DNA from: Anastatus disparis
Taxonomy: Eukaryota; Arthropoda; Insecta; Hymenoptera; Eupelmidae
Length of the DNA: 64,000 nucleotides
Assembly: GCA_017163975.1 (NCBI GenBank)
Contig: JAFFSR010000237.1
Span: 3,720,001 to 3,784,000, forward strand
Reading direction: 5' to 3'
Shown: piece after piece, positions 40,746-53,400 of the stretch
How positions within the stretch are numbered: position 1 is the stretch's first letter
Layout of the letters: each line of letters opens with the position of its first letter
Notes under the pieces: model-generated
Database searches by the model: none
What the model was told of the DNA's origin: nothing
The model's input: the letters and a program-made list of their open reading frames with translations, nothing else
Made by a program: the position numbers and the translations under genes

Positions 40746-43700
40746 ATGAATATCATTGCTAAGAGTGTTACAAGCTTAGCTAGAGTTTGTCTTGGAAGAG
40801 TCATCGAAGGTAATTAATGTGTTTAATTATTTACTTTTCTTTAGGTTATCTAACCTATAAAGTTTCTGTATTTTTCTGCTAAAGTTATAAATGATATTTT
40901 AAACTAAAATTTTTATCTATTGAAATAAATATTAGTATTATTACTTTTTATTCAGAAAACATAAAGTTACATAAAACTTACGGTATATTCAGAGATAAGC
41001 TCAGTTACCTGTGCGAAAGTCTAATTACATTTTTAATAATTTTAAATATATTATTTTCAGGAAGTTCAACATCATTAGTTAAATCAAATTATGTAAATAG
41101 TACAGGAGGTAAAGTTATCAATTGTGATTATTAGTATTGATATAATACATAGGAAAAAAAAATTAAGTATTTGTTTATTTCTGTTTGAAGGAAGTATCTT
41201 GGAGACTGCGAGAAAATGCTTTGAAAGTTCAATGTCAAGTGAGTAATTTTTTGACATTATTAAATAATAAAACTGAACCAAAAATACTTGAATGTTACAA
41301 TATCTTTACAATCATTTTACTAGAAACATAAGTATTCAATTTTAAAAAAAGTTGTATATTTTTATTTCAATTTTATTATACAAAATATACATTCATTATT
41401 TGTGAACTAGTAAAATATTGGAATATTAAATTGTTGAATATAGCAATACTTAAATGACAATATTTTATTCCTTGACAATTATTTACGTTTATTTTTTTTT
41501 CCTAATAAATTTGATATTATATTATTTTATAAAGTTTTGTTCTAAGAATTTTTGTAAAATCTAACAGCATAATTCATTGAAGTATTATTCAAACAAAATA
41601 AATGATTGTCATTTTGCAATAAGTAAAAGAGAAAAATGGTAAAAATTCTTCGCTATTCTGAGATTGCGTAACAATTTTCTCAGTAACATATAAATATATG
41701 AGATCATTATAACTTTATTACTCTTCATTGAAAGTAGTTTTGACCTTATTTTCAATACATTAAAATAAATAATTTATACCAATAAATAGTTCATTAATAT
41801 ATGTTTTATAACAGTGAATAAAATGAAAATTTATTATCCAATTTTTTTATAATAATTTATGATCAATCACATATAAGCTAACAATCTATTTTAATTCAGA
41901 TTTTATTTTAATATTGTATGCTTTTATACTTAATAATCATTTTATAGCTGTATTTTTTAATCATTTTATTACACTTGTAATTTTTTCAAATATTTTTTCG
42001 ATACTACTAATGTACTTATTTAAATTTAAATATGATTCAAAGTATAATAATGTAAACAAGAATAAAAGAAAATCAAAATCATGCACTGACATCAGAAACA
42101 GTAGTAAAATGAGTTTAAGAACGTATGGTCCAACAAATCTTTATTGTTTTTCAAATCTCAGAAAGAAAAAAAAATTTTCTTTTTTTTTTCAAAATGCTTT
42201 TCTATTCATCATTCTTTCTACACGTGAATTCGCGTCACTACACTCGTGACCCATTTCCATAATATCGTGCAAAGTGTTTCCCGGATCTTCTTTCACTTCT
42301 TTTCAAAAAAAAAGAGAAAAAAAAATAAAGGGTAGGAGGCGCCGTTTGGATTTAAATAGGGGCCCTAGTATTCCCGAAAAATAAAGTCTTTTAGTTCTCG
42401 TATTTCATCGATGCATATATATATATATAGTATTCTAAACCAATGCGTATCTCAAGATCCGTGCGAAAGGGTGCAAAGCTATTTTTCCTTTTTTTTCTCC
42501 CCTTTTTTTTCGAAAAACTCTTGTGCGAAAAATACTAAAGAGGTAGAAAACTTTGACCTTTTTTTTTCTTCATTTTGAGAATGCAAAAAAAGGCCAACGT
42601 ATGTATATGCGTATAGGTGTGTAAGAAAGAGAAAAAAAATAGCGTGGAAAACCTTTAAAAGTCTATCTCGCATAAGGGTTAGGAAGTAAAACGATCATAA
42701 ATAGTGGGGGTGACATGTCCATTTGTGGTTGACCGGTTTTTTTCTTTTTCTTTCTCGCTTCAAGATTTTCGCGGACATGTAGTCATTATAACCTTGGGAA
42801 AAAATTCTCGTTTTTTCCATCGTGGTTTTTCCTTTCTTTTTTTATTTCTCTGTATTTAGTAAGAATTGTAATAACTTATGAAAATTAATATCTTGTACGT
42901 TGGTTTGCATACCTTGTATTTATACATTTTTTTTCGATTTGTAAAAGATAAAGTTTCTTTGCAATATAAAGAATCACATTGCGGTAAAACATTGCAAAAT
43001 ATTTTATTTTTATTCAGCTTCATACATATAATATTAATTTTTGTTAAAGATTAATAATTATTCATCATGTTTCAAATGATAAAAAATTTCCAGTTTCACA
43101 AATAAATATAAATTTAAACTTCTTTCTATTAATAATTTCTTATTATATATTTATATTTTTTGCAATTAAGATTATAATCAAATAATAATTTACAAATAAA
43201 TTTTATTTAAGTGTTTTTTTTTTTTAATAAGATAATGGAATTTGTAATTAGGTATTAGATTGCGGGCTAATTTATAATAGTAACCATTAATTTGAAAATG
43301 TTTAAAACAAAATTAGAAAACAGAAATTAAAAAAAAATTGTTAAATCTTTTCTGGACCAATGTACATCACTATACATTAATTTTCTTTTTTTTTCGATTT
43401 TTAATAGTTAAAAATCACAGAATATATGTATAAGCTAATATAGTTATAAAAATAAAAAAAAAAGAAAGAAAAAAAATTTGTTTTTTTGCAAACATTTATT
43501 CTAGAAATTACTTTTTTCAATTTCTTTTCTTTTTTTTATTTAATTAACGTCACTGTATTTACAGTATCATTATGATGCTAATTAGCGACGGAGGTGTTAC
43601 AGTGAGTTTGTGAATAAAGCACATGTAACGTACAGTGGTGCTTGTGTCCGTCGGCCGAGAGCGGGATTCGAACTCGAGTCCTCGAGATTATGAATCCATC

Positions 43701-46700
43701 GCTCTACCGACTAAGCCACTGATGACCTCGAACAAACTGATTTCTAAAAATGAGTTTAATTAGAAAAAGATTAATATAATAACATCAGTTCAGGATTCCA
43801 AATTATTATCGAATTTAAAAATTAAGAAAGTATGAATTTTAAAACATTAATTTATCATCCTGTAAAACATTAAGATTAATAATATTTTCAACCCTTTGAT
43901 AACTTAATTATTATAAAAAAATTTAATTAATCTAATGCAAAAGTAAATATAAATATGATTTGAGAAACAAAAGGTTGACAAAGACACGATTACATGTTAT
44001 TGCCAAATTTTTTCTTGGTAAATCATAATCTATGTTTATTTTAATCGACAATATAAATTCTTTTAAAATATGTTATTCAAAAACTGATGAAATACATTGA
44101 TCACTTACAAAGCATTCCTTTACTCCTTATTTTTGTTTTATTTAGCGTCATGTTTCACTTAAAGTCTCTACTCTTGAAAAGTGCATTTTTAATAGCTAAT
44201 ACATTCGTCCACAAAAGAAGCATAAGAAAAATAGAAAAAAAAACGAACTGGACGAGATTGAGCGTAAAAGATGTTAAGATTTTGCATGACCAAATCCTGA
44301 ACAAAAAAGCTAAAATAATCTTCGATCACGCGTATAAAGAAAAACCAAAAATGGTCCATAACACGACAAAAGTGCAACTTTAAAATTCTTTTTTTTTCGC
44401 AATGTAATCTTGCGTATTGATCTACACGAAAGAGTAAAAAGAAAAGAAAGAAGAAGAAAAAAAGGGGTTTGCCTTTACCTTCAATGTATAATGGATTCTG
44501 CTGGTTTCTTTCTTTTCAATATATTTAGCAAAAAGGGGAAATCTTCACTAAGTCCAAGGAGTTAGGTCGGATTAACGATTGGGCGCATAAAGCCTTTCTT
44601 TTTTTTCTCTCTCGTTTTCCCCTCCCCCCACTTCTTTTTTCTTCTTCTCTTTTTGGACACATCTGTCACGACTGTAATATTGATGGACGCTGGTCAGCAT
44701 TTGAGATCTCAAAATGAACAACAATTCGTATGGCAAACACTAATGCAAAAGATATAGATGCTTTTATTTTTTCCCCTTTCACTGTAATAACGCGCGCAAC
44801 CGATTGCTTTATTTTGGCATTCGTTGCATACAGGATTTTACTTTCATTCTAAACCTTCTTTGGGTCTGCATGTTAAATAAACTTGTCATTTTTATATTTA
44901 TTTTATGGATTGCATCTTATTTTGAATTATAAGAAATTCATTATAAATTATTTGTATTAATTAATTTTTGTAGAGTAGAAATTATTGTTATTGTTATTTT
45001 ATACTGGAAATATAAAAATAATGTTACCTATTTTTGCATCGCATGAAGACACTTAACATAGATAATCAAAACTAATGAAAAAAATAAATATTCCACAAGT
45101 AAACGATTTTTATGCATTATGTATTTGTAATTAAAATCTATCGTCATCACTTAAAATGAACTATTAATAATAAAATTTATTTTTAAACTCAAATGAGATA
45201 CGAGTGTATGAAACGTATCTCTATTTTAAAATCAAGATAAAAAATTCTAACATTTGATCCAAAAAGTCGTTAATTAATAATAAAGCAAATTGATTAGTTG
45301 CTTGGGTGCGATTGTAATTGATTTTTTAAAATATTTTTGGATCAAGTCATCACTGTATTAATATAAAAAAAAAGAAACATAAAAAAACTACATGACGTGT
45401 ATATACAAATCAAAAGTCAATTTACGTTAAAGATAACAGTGAATCACAAATTAAATTGAATTTTGAGTGTAAAAAAGTCAAAAAAGTTTATAATATACAA
45501 CTAATAAGAGTAGTGCATTGCATTTGGGTCTCAATTTAACTTCTAACTTTGGAATATTTTTTCTTACATAAAATTATGAAATAAGCCGCGTCCATTCGAT
45601 TCAATGCTTAATTTTTGCAATGTGTGGTTTTAATGCGGTTTCAATGTCTGAATTTTAAGTTTTTTTTTTAAATTCGACTCTGCTTTTTAGTCGTACAGTT
45701 TTTAACTAGTTTTTTCATCACTTTTGAACAGCTTGAGCTTTTTGAACAAAATTTGTTTTTGATCGGAAGGTTTTAATCTCAATTTCAATATATTTCTTAT
45801 AAAAATTTAAAATAACTAGTTCAAAAACCGTACGACTAGAAGGAAGACGCAAATTTGAATAAAAAAAACCTTAAAATTTGAAGAGAACCCTGGTAGAATT
45901 TGAAACATTTTAAATAGACTCGAAACTAGGAAATAGGAATTAAAAATGGGCAAAAATGTTTATATTTTAAATATATGAAAACTATCAAAGAATTAACCAA
46001 TTCTTATGTCAAAAAAAATATTGTGACGATTACTCTGTCGGGATGTCAAAAGATCGTGATTAACGTATATTTCTAACCTATAAAAAGTGATAATTTGTTT
46101 ATTTGAGTCGAAAATTTGCACTTTGACATATTAAAAATAAGTTTTATAAATGTTTTTTTTATTTAAACAAATTTTAAAAAGTAATAATTAAGTATTACGT
46201 AGTATTAGAATTAAATAAAACGAGTGCTAAATAAGTTCATAAGTATCGTTAAAATATCTAAAGATGACATGCAAACATTGTTTCTAAAACTATTTCATTA
46301 AATATTCACTTTACGACTGCTTCAAACATACGGAGATAGTTTTTTTTTTCAACAAATGTGATACGCACCGCACTATGAAAAGTGATGCCTTTGCTTCATA
46401 AACACGGAAATTATACATAATGTGTACTGCTTGTCTTCGTACGGTAAGCGCGTGATATACCGAAAAACTTTCTGCACAAACGCAATTAGGTATCAATTGT
46501 GCTTGTTTCAAAAATATCGTATATGCATGTCTCTTTGCGTCTTTTTTGTTGTTACTTGTCTCTTCACCGTATTTAGAGGTTATAATAGAGTACAAGAGAT
46601 TAATATTATTTCGCAGGTTATTTTAATATTGTCTCAAACTTATTTTATTTCTAGCCAAGTTTAATGGGGAATTAATACCTTTTAATTATCTAAGAATTTG

Positions 46701-49700
46701 CAATCCAGTAAATGCCGGTAAAGTGGGGAAAAAAGCGTTACATCGATAGCTAAGAACTGGGAATTAAAACAAGCTTGTTTCTAGCATATGCGCAGTTTAA
46801 ATGGCTAAGAAATAGCTTGGAAATGGAATCAGATTCTACCAGGGAATAGACGCGACTTATTTCATAATTTTATTTAAGAAAAAATATCTCAAAGTTAGAA
46901 AAAAATCTAAAACCTAAATACATTCCACTGTTTTTATAAGTATACTACATTTTAACAAATGAATAAATAAAATTGGGTATAGAAACAATTTTTTTATTTA
47001 TAAATTTACTGGTAATCTTTTTCCCATTAGTAAAAATTTTTATATGAACTAATAAATTTATGCAATGGGAAATATATAACTATTCAAAATATTGACATAC
47101 ATAGGAACATGAAAACAAAATCTAATAACAAAAAGTTTTATAAAGCAAAAAAATACATAGAATAATTTGAGCACGAAATGATTGCGAAAATCGAATAGCT
47201 CCAAACGCAAAAGATCGTCAAAATCAAGCGTAAAGTCTATTTACGCATTCATCTATATGAATTCCCTAAAGCAAAATCAATCGTAACCGAACAAAAACTC
47301 GTTTATATACAAAAAAACCGACTTTTAAAAAAATATATATAGAGTTAGTTTTTCATGTACATAACTGTATATATGTATATATTGAATATTATACTGAGAA
47401 AGAGACATCGCGCATATACCGACCTCCAACCGCGCAAAAGCTTTACTCTTTTATAACAATGTTACTTAATAAGCTTATACACGCACCAACGAGAAAAGAC
47501 ATTCTTTTCTTTATAACGTGTATATATACGGATGCGAAGGAACGGCTTGCAGATGTCAAGCGCTCGTCATATTTTCGATATTTTTGAAAAACCTTTTACG
47601 TTTCTCTCTCTCTTCTCTCTTTTGCTCACTTACTAGTTTTTCTTTTGAATTTCATTTACTTCGACGTCTTCTCCCCCCTTTCATTCATATCTCTTCTCTC
47701 AGGCCCTTTTCTTCTGTCGTCAAGATTATATTTTTGGCTCGAAAGAGTTTTCGCAAAAATGAGAAAATGGCTTCTTGTGTGCATAGATATACTGGAAGAA
47801 GTTTTAAGTTTAACGCGTCACATAAGCAAAAAAAAGTTTTTCAATTTTCGGTCAAAAATATATCTCTGAATGACGAAGGAGTTTTTGCTTCTGTAACTTT
47901 TCTTTCATTTTACGTTATAAGATGCCACTTCCTTTTCACCTTCTTTTTGCGTGACTTCCTTTTTTTGTAATTTCTTCTTTTTTTTTTTCTTTTTCGTTGC
48001 TATATTCTTTAAGAGTAAGAAATTCGAAGAAAATATTCTTAATAACTTGATGGATTGCATCGATTTTTGGTATATGATAATGCGTGTGAAAAGACTTTCT
48101 CTATAACTATTTCTTGAACAGGTGAAGCGGTACTTTCAAGTTAATCATCCATTAACTGAGAACATTACAATTGAATTTCAACCTGTGAAATGAAATTTTT
48201 TAATTTAAACTCAATTTTTTAAATAAAATTTTATTTTATTCAAATTTTTGCACAGGGTGATGTTATAGGAGGATAATTTATAGATGATATTAAAAATGCA
48301 GGTTCCCGGATTTTTTCATCTTTATTTGAAAATTTTTTTAGTCATTTTTATTAATTAAAATGGTATATTAATATAGAGCTGTTTTAAAAACTTTTGAATT
48401 AAGAATAAAAAATTTGGAAAATTGTAATATCAGCATTAAACCCTCTTAAGAATAAGATAAAAATTTCAAGATCAATCAGTGCAATCCAAAAAAAAATTGT
48501 ACACTATTTTATTCTCGATTTTATTACATCAAAAAGTATATAAAAAAATAAATTATTGCATCAACAATAAAAGCTGTTCGTTAATACGAACAATTTGTTT
48601 GACAAACAGAATCATCAAAATGTTTAGTAACAACGCGTCAAATTACGCTATTTATCGAAAATTCTCAAATAATAACTTTGATATAAAATAATTGATCGCA
48701 AGCGAGCGTTTTATTGCGCTCGTATATACAATTTAAAAGATATTAAAATAAAATTAAAAAAATATTCAAACTATAATAACAAAGTGTAAAAAACGTTATT
48801 ATCACCTGTACGGCTACAAGAAGACAATATAAAATCTTAATGTCATAACATTGTTAAAAATATATCAATCAAAGAGAAACGATAATGTAATATACATATC
48901 GATAACATTATTTAAAGTGGCATACGTGTATCCTTGACAATAGTTTATGGTTGCCTCTGAAGTTAATTGGTCACGTACGACCAATTTTGAAGAAATTTTG
49001 ATTTTTTTTTCTTCTCGTACAATACACACATGTACGCCCGTGGAACAGGAAAATTATCTTGGCGTTTTGAAATACTTTAGATTTTAAATGCCATTTGTGA
49101 AAAGCGCTAAGTCTTTATTAATGACTGTTAAGTAATATTTGGGTCATTTTTAATATTTGTATTGTAGATCAGGATTTTTGGAATGGCTTAACATTTTTCT
49201 AATTTATATGATAAAAGTCTATTTTGGTAAAGATATTAATGACGATTGGTATTGAGATTTTGACGTTAGTTTCAAGCTTGAATAAAGATAAATTAGATAA
49301 TGAATTTCTAATATTCTTAATTTTTCACTTCGTAATAGTGGTTTAGGTAATCTTTACAAAATTAAGTGAACAAGTTTCTTCATTGTTTAAACGTAGATTA
49401 TACGTTTTACAATTTTTATTTTTCATATATTTTTTTAAACTTTTTTCCACTGTAAAAAATTTTTCGTATTTCTGTAAAAAAATTGTTTGAATAAAATTTT
49501 GTTTTTTCAAATTTGCATACAATTTTTTAATTGAGTCGGATTCGCGTATTTTTTTTATATTAAAATTTGTATTAAATAATTTATACACACTTAGCTCGTC
49601 AGTATTGATATAAAATATGTCATGACGAATGCAAGAGTGTTAAAATTATGCAAAAATGTACATGGAAATTTAAATAAATTTGAGACATGTTTTGTATCAC

Positions 49701-50216
49701 CATTTTAATAACTGAAATTAATTTAAAAAATAATTTTGTTTGTCTTCAATTAGATCTCCAACAAATTCGTACAACAACAACATTGCGAAAACTTCACGAA
49801 AAGGGCTATCCATTTATCAACAAGAAGAGGAAAAAAAAGAATCCCTTGGATGGAAAGCCATTCATGAAAGGTGTGGTACTCAAGACTCTCGTAAGAAAGC
49901 CGAAAAAGCCAAATTCTGCCAATAGAAAGTGCGTCTTGCTTAGACTATCAAGTGGCAAAGAAATGACTGCTTATATTCCAGGTAAAACTTATCCGTCTTA
50001 TTTTGAAAATATTTAAAATGTTTTTCTTGCACGCCTACTTTTTTTAATGTTTTAACCTTTTATTTTTATTGTATTATAGGTATTGGTCACAATTTGCAAG
50101 AACACAACATCGTCTTGGTTAGAAATGGAAGGTGCAAGGATACTCCTGGTGTAAAGATTAAGTGCGTTCGGGGAAAATATGATTTGGCTCATGTTATCAA
50201 AGACAGGAAATTTTAA
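40746..50216 (+). CDS. Mitochondrial ribosomal protein S12 (mRpS12; fly technical knockout), five exons
   Basis: This is a universal S12-family protein of the mitoribosomal small subunit decoding centre. Exons are 40746-40809, 41061-41108, 41191-41238, 49754-49981 and 50080-50216. Joined they give 525 nt, or 174 aa plus stop. The last two exons are certain: [15 protein letters not shown] (85-99), [18 protein letters not shown] (101-118), [17 protein letters not shown] (127-143), and [19 protein letters not shown] (146-164) are the family's diagnostic blocks. I add the first three by phase: all four introns are phase 1, each junction has good GT/AG signals, and the third exon ends in SSMS so that the junction reads SSMSNLQQI, matching the MASLQQM-type sequence of fly and vertebrate S12. 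Residues 1-22 ([22 protein letters not shown]) make a good matrix presequence. The third intron is 8515 nt and contains a SINE and other repeats. Exons two and three are both 48 nt and frame-neutral. A local alternative first exon (49622-49688) is also possible. Confidence 0.9.
43530..43727 (-). mobile_element. tRNA-derived SINE, copy B (inside mRpS12 intron 3)
   Basis: On the minus strand the head begins GGTCATCAGTGGCTTAGTCGG, so it has the best A box of the three copies; the B box GAGTTCGAATCCC is at 43675-43663. The anticodon loop reads TTCATAA (CAT, as in elongator tRNA-Met). The same body as the other copies follows, ending CAGTGACGTTAATTAAA and an A-rich tail. It is antisense to the host gene and lies well away from both splice sites, so it probably has little effect on splicing. 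Confidence 0.87.
45512..46930. mobile_element. Nested inverted-repeat structure, possibly a hAT-type non-autonomous element
   Basis: The outer arms (45512-45598 and 46844-46930) are inverted copies: the right arm read in reverse begins CAGTGGAATGTATTTAGG and the left TAGTGCATTGCATTTGGG. Both then share TTCTAACTTT, an AAAATTATGAAATAAG block and CGCGTC(C/T)ATTC. The CAGTG-like terminus is typical of hAT transposons. Inside is a second, tighter foldback: AGTCGTACAGTTTTTAACTAGTT (45689-45711) opposes AACTAGTTCAAAAACCGTACGACT (45814-45837) and the arms extend to about 45650 and 45880. No transposase-like frame is seen, and I could not identify an 8-bp target-site duplication. It lies within mRpS12 intron 3. 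Confidence 0.6.
48256..48441 (-). mobile_element. Short non-autonomous inverted-repeat element, copy 3 (inside mRpS12 intron 3)
   Basis: Read on the minus strand this matches copy 1 nearly end to end. The GGTGATGTTATAGG tail (48257-48270) corresponds to the TTACATC tail of the other copies. GATATTAAAAATGCAGGTTCCCGG corresponds to one inverted terminus, and TTGTAATATCAGCA (48422-48435) to the other. The internal TAATATAGA...TTTTAAAAACTTTTGAA stretch also agrees. It is the most diverged of the three in its termini. Confidence 0.7.
49622..49688 (+). other. Candidate alternative first exon of mRpS12
   Basis: An ATG at 49622 opens 22 codons ([20 protein letters not shown] and two more), followed by a possible GT donor at 49689. 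It leaves one base, which is the phase needed to join the conserved exon at 49754. The resulting protein would be 143 aa, close to fly S12, and the peptide is basic enough for a mitochondrial presequence. Against it, the donor is GTTTTG, the intron would be only 65 nt, and the junction residue (Tyr) fits worse than the Asn given by the upstream exons. Confidence 0.3.
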
Positions 50217-50433
50217 ATATGTTTACAAGGTTTATTTGTAATGTTAAATTTAGTTATTAAAATTGATTAAAAATCATTTATACTAACTCTTTGATTTTTT
50301 TTATATTAATTACACTTCTATTGATATTTATATACTCATAAATCGGAAAGTATTGCAGGTGTAATTGATTTAAATACAGAAATATAATTGCAAAGTTTCA
50401 GCGATTTTTTAGATTTTATTATGCTTTTTGAAC

Positions 50434-50439
50434 AATAAA
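50434..50439 (+). promoter_or_regulatory. Candidate poly(A) signal of mRpS12
   Basis: AATAAA about 220 nt past the stop codon. A nearer ATTAAA at 50256-50261 is an alternative that would give a very short 3' UTR. Confidence 0.4.
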
Positions 50440-53400
50440 ATTGTACTGTTATAACTGGCTCTTAAGCTATAAATTAAAAGTTTTGTTTAACGAAATTTAA
50501 TAATTAATGTCTTAGAATCACTGTTTATAAAATCAGATTTTTTTCATGAAAAATTAATGTATGCGAGAACAAGTGAAGAAGTAGTGTTTATCTTTTGATT
50601 CTAAAGTTCTAATTATAACAAATGTACTACAATCTACTATTGTATACTCTTTCTCTCGTGTAATAATTTTCTTGTTTTATGAAACTATAAATGTAGAGTT
50701 TGGATTGAATATCTTTTATATTTACAATCCATAAAAGTAGACATCGTTTTGAGTTTACAGTCATCAAAAGAAAATTAAACTTAAAAGTATCGAGAAATTA
50801 CATTTTATTGAATAAAATAATCAGAAAACGACTATTTTAAATAATTGCTAAATTAATGAAAAAAATAAGTGATTTTTAAAAAATAAAAAGTTCTACATGA
50901 TTGATATTAAGATATTCGAATTGATGAAATATTCATTACTTTACGCTAAATTCAATCATAAGTAAGAACTCCTAAATCATCTATGAATTTGATGAGCATG
51001 AAGTCTTTCATTCTTCACGCTGATCATAATTCAAATATATGTGTATGTATACGTATATCGGACGAATGACCATTACCTCGACCCCCATTTCATCTCTGTA
51101 TACAACATGGAATATCATTGCGACCCTTTGACACACATCCGCGCACGTCTTATGTATACCGTTATATTCAACGTTATATATATTGATGTATGCATTTTCA
51201 GTCTATATATACACGCGTTATAACATTAGGAAAAAGTACGAAGAAAGGGTGACGTTGTATATACGGAAAAGTGCATATAAGGTTGTAACAATAGATTTTA
51301 AGCTTTTGGCACCCCTATTGTGTTCCATGAGGAAAAAGAGAGAGAAAGAAACTACATAGATATAGTTTTTCAGGAAAAACGTTATTACGGAAAGGGTTGA
51401 GACCTTTTAACATTATGCGCGCATCTGCGTTATGAACGGGCACAAGAGAGAAAGAGCAAGGAAAAGGATATATTATACTACTGGCGTTGTTTAAGCTATA
51501 GAAGATATACGCCTACACCTAAAGCCTGCTGTCCATTTGGCTATTGACCATATGACACGCTGACCAACATATCTTGCGTTGGCTTGTTTTTAAATAGTTT
51601 TGCAAAACTATACGTATTATACATATTTGAGGTTCTCAAAAATTTTTCTAATGAAACGTTTGGGATTTTTGTTTAAGCTGTTGCTGATATTTTTGCGTGA
51701 CTGTTTTTTCAGACGTTGTTGATCTTTTTTTCTTGGTTGATATTTACTATTTTTGGGGGTAGTTACCTAAAATCTTAAAACAATAGATGGAGTAAATATT
51801 TAAAATCATTGCGTTTAATTGTAATATTTTGTTTCTTAAGAAAATTAAAGGTTTCATGTACTTAATAACTCATAATTAGCTTAAAAATACATATTATTTG
51901 AAAAGTCATTTTTTTTCTTCAAAAAACAAATGATTATATTTTAACATTTTTACAGCGTAAATATATCCAAATTAAAGGATTTTCAATGTTATTCTGCATC
52001 TATTTAGATTTTTTATCTTACACTTTTTTGTTATAAATTTTTTAATTATTTTATAAATGTACATTATAATATTGATAATAATCCAACTCGATGAAAATTC
52101 AATTAAAAAATTTTAAAAATATTTTAATGTGATAATGTTTATTAATATTATAAACAAATTTTTAAATTAACTAAAATTATATGCTTTATATTTATATTAA
52201 TAAAATCATAAACTTATTTTGCTCTGGAACAATCTTGGTGCATCAAAAATAAACCTTAAAAAAAATAATTATTATATCAAGTATTTATCTTTGAATCCAT
52301 AATATTTACAATTTTTACAATCCAATCTTTGTATTATTAAAAACAAATAATAATGACGCGTATCTGAAATCTCCTTATTTATTTTAACAACATAGGCATA
52401 ACATACGCAAAATTGAAGGTTTCTATAATCTTTAAATTAGCCCCCCAAAGTGTCAAAATGAGAACCCATAAACAATGACTCTAAAACTTGTTTCTCCTTT
52501 TTTTTTTCTTCTTTTCCAATTTTCGAAAAAAAAGGGATAAGAGATGAGGTTGCGATATGTGTATACACGAAAAAGGGCGGTATATAAGAAAATGAATGAG
52601 TTACGAGGCCCGATGCACGCGACTGAATTTTTGCAAGGCGCGCGTACGCCACGTGGCGAGCGATCGGTTGATTTTTCTGAAAATTTTGTAGTATACATAA
52701 CACACCCCTTTCTCGTCTTCTTCGTCTTACAAGCCTTTTCCCATATGATTTTTATACATACACGTGTCAAAAATTCTATCAACTGACTCATTTTTCGGTA
52801 TACATAAGCTCATCGATTTTTACGATCTCTTGACCAATGTGGGCGTCATTTTGCATCGGTAGATGAAAAGATATATGCTGTCAAAAAGATTGAAAAGTTT
52901 TTATTTTTCTTTTTTTTTTCGCTTTTGAATAAAATCCACATACATTTTTCGATAAAAAGAAATCTATTTGTATCATACAACAAATTTTGAATGTTTAGGT
53001 ATACGAATGAGATCTGTCATTCATTTTAAAACTAAATAATAAGTATTTTATACACTTTTATATCTGCCAATTATACTTCTTAAATTTCTAAATACAAATC
53101 TTTACTCAATAAAAAGTGTGAAAAGCTTTAGATAAATTGCTCTTTCGATTTCTCAAGATAAGGTGTATCTAATAAATGTATAAGCTTAATCTTTATTTAG
53201 CTAATTTCGTTAAGCAGATTAAAAACAAAATAAAATAAAATGTATTTTCATAAAATAAAACAATTATTAATTTTATTTTATGATACTGAAAAAAAATTAC
53301 TTTCACCATACTTTCAAGATATTTAAAAAAAATTGTAGAAAAGTTTCGTGCATTTTTCTGTCCTTTCGATATATATATTCATCCCTTGTGAGAAAAAAAA

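Noticed and set aside
44087..44383. 98-codon open frame with a hydrophobic N-terminus
   Set aside because: It is less simple than most, but has no recognised family, lies inside the S12 intron and overlaps an equally open minus-strand frame.
47518..47970. Plus-strand open frame of 150 codons
   Set aside because: It opens at GTG, not ATG, which is not expected in a nuclear gene. The composition follows the polypyrimidine background and it lies in the mRpS12 intron.
49343..49588. Minus-strand 81-codon frame divergent from the S12 candidate first exon
   Set aside because: Lys/Asn-rich in A/T-rich DNA, with no recognised homology. A shared bidirectional promoter was considered, but nothing supports it.
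52437..52791. Overlapping open frames on both strands
   Set aside because: Three mutually overlapping frames cannot all be real, none shows a family motif, and no splice sites support any of them.
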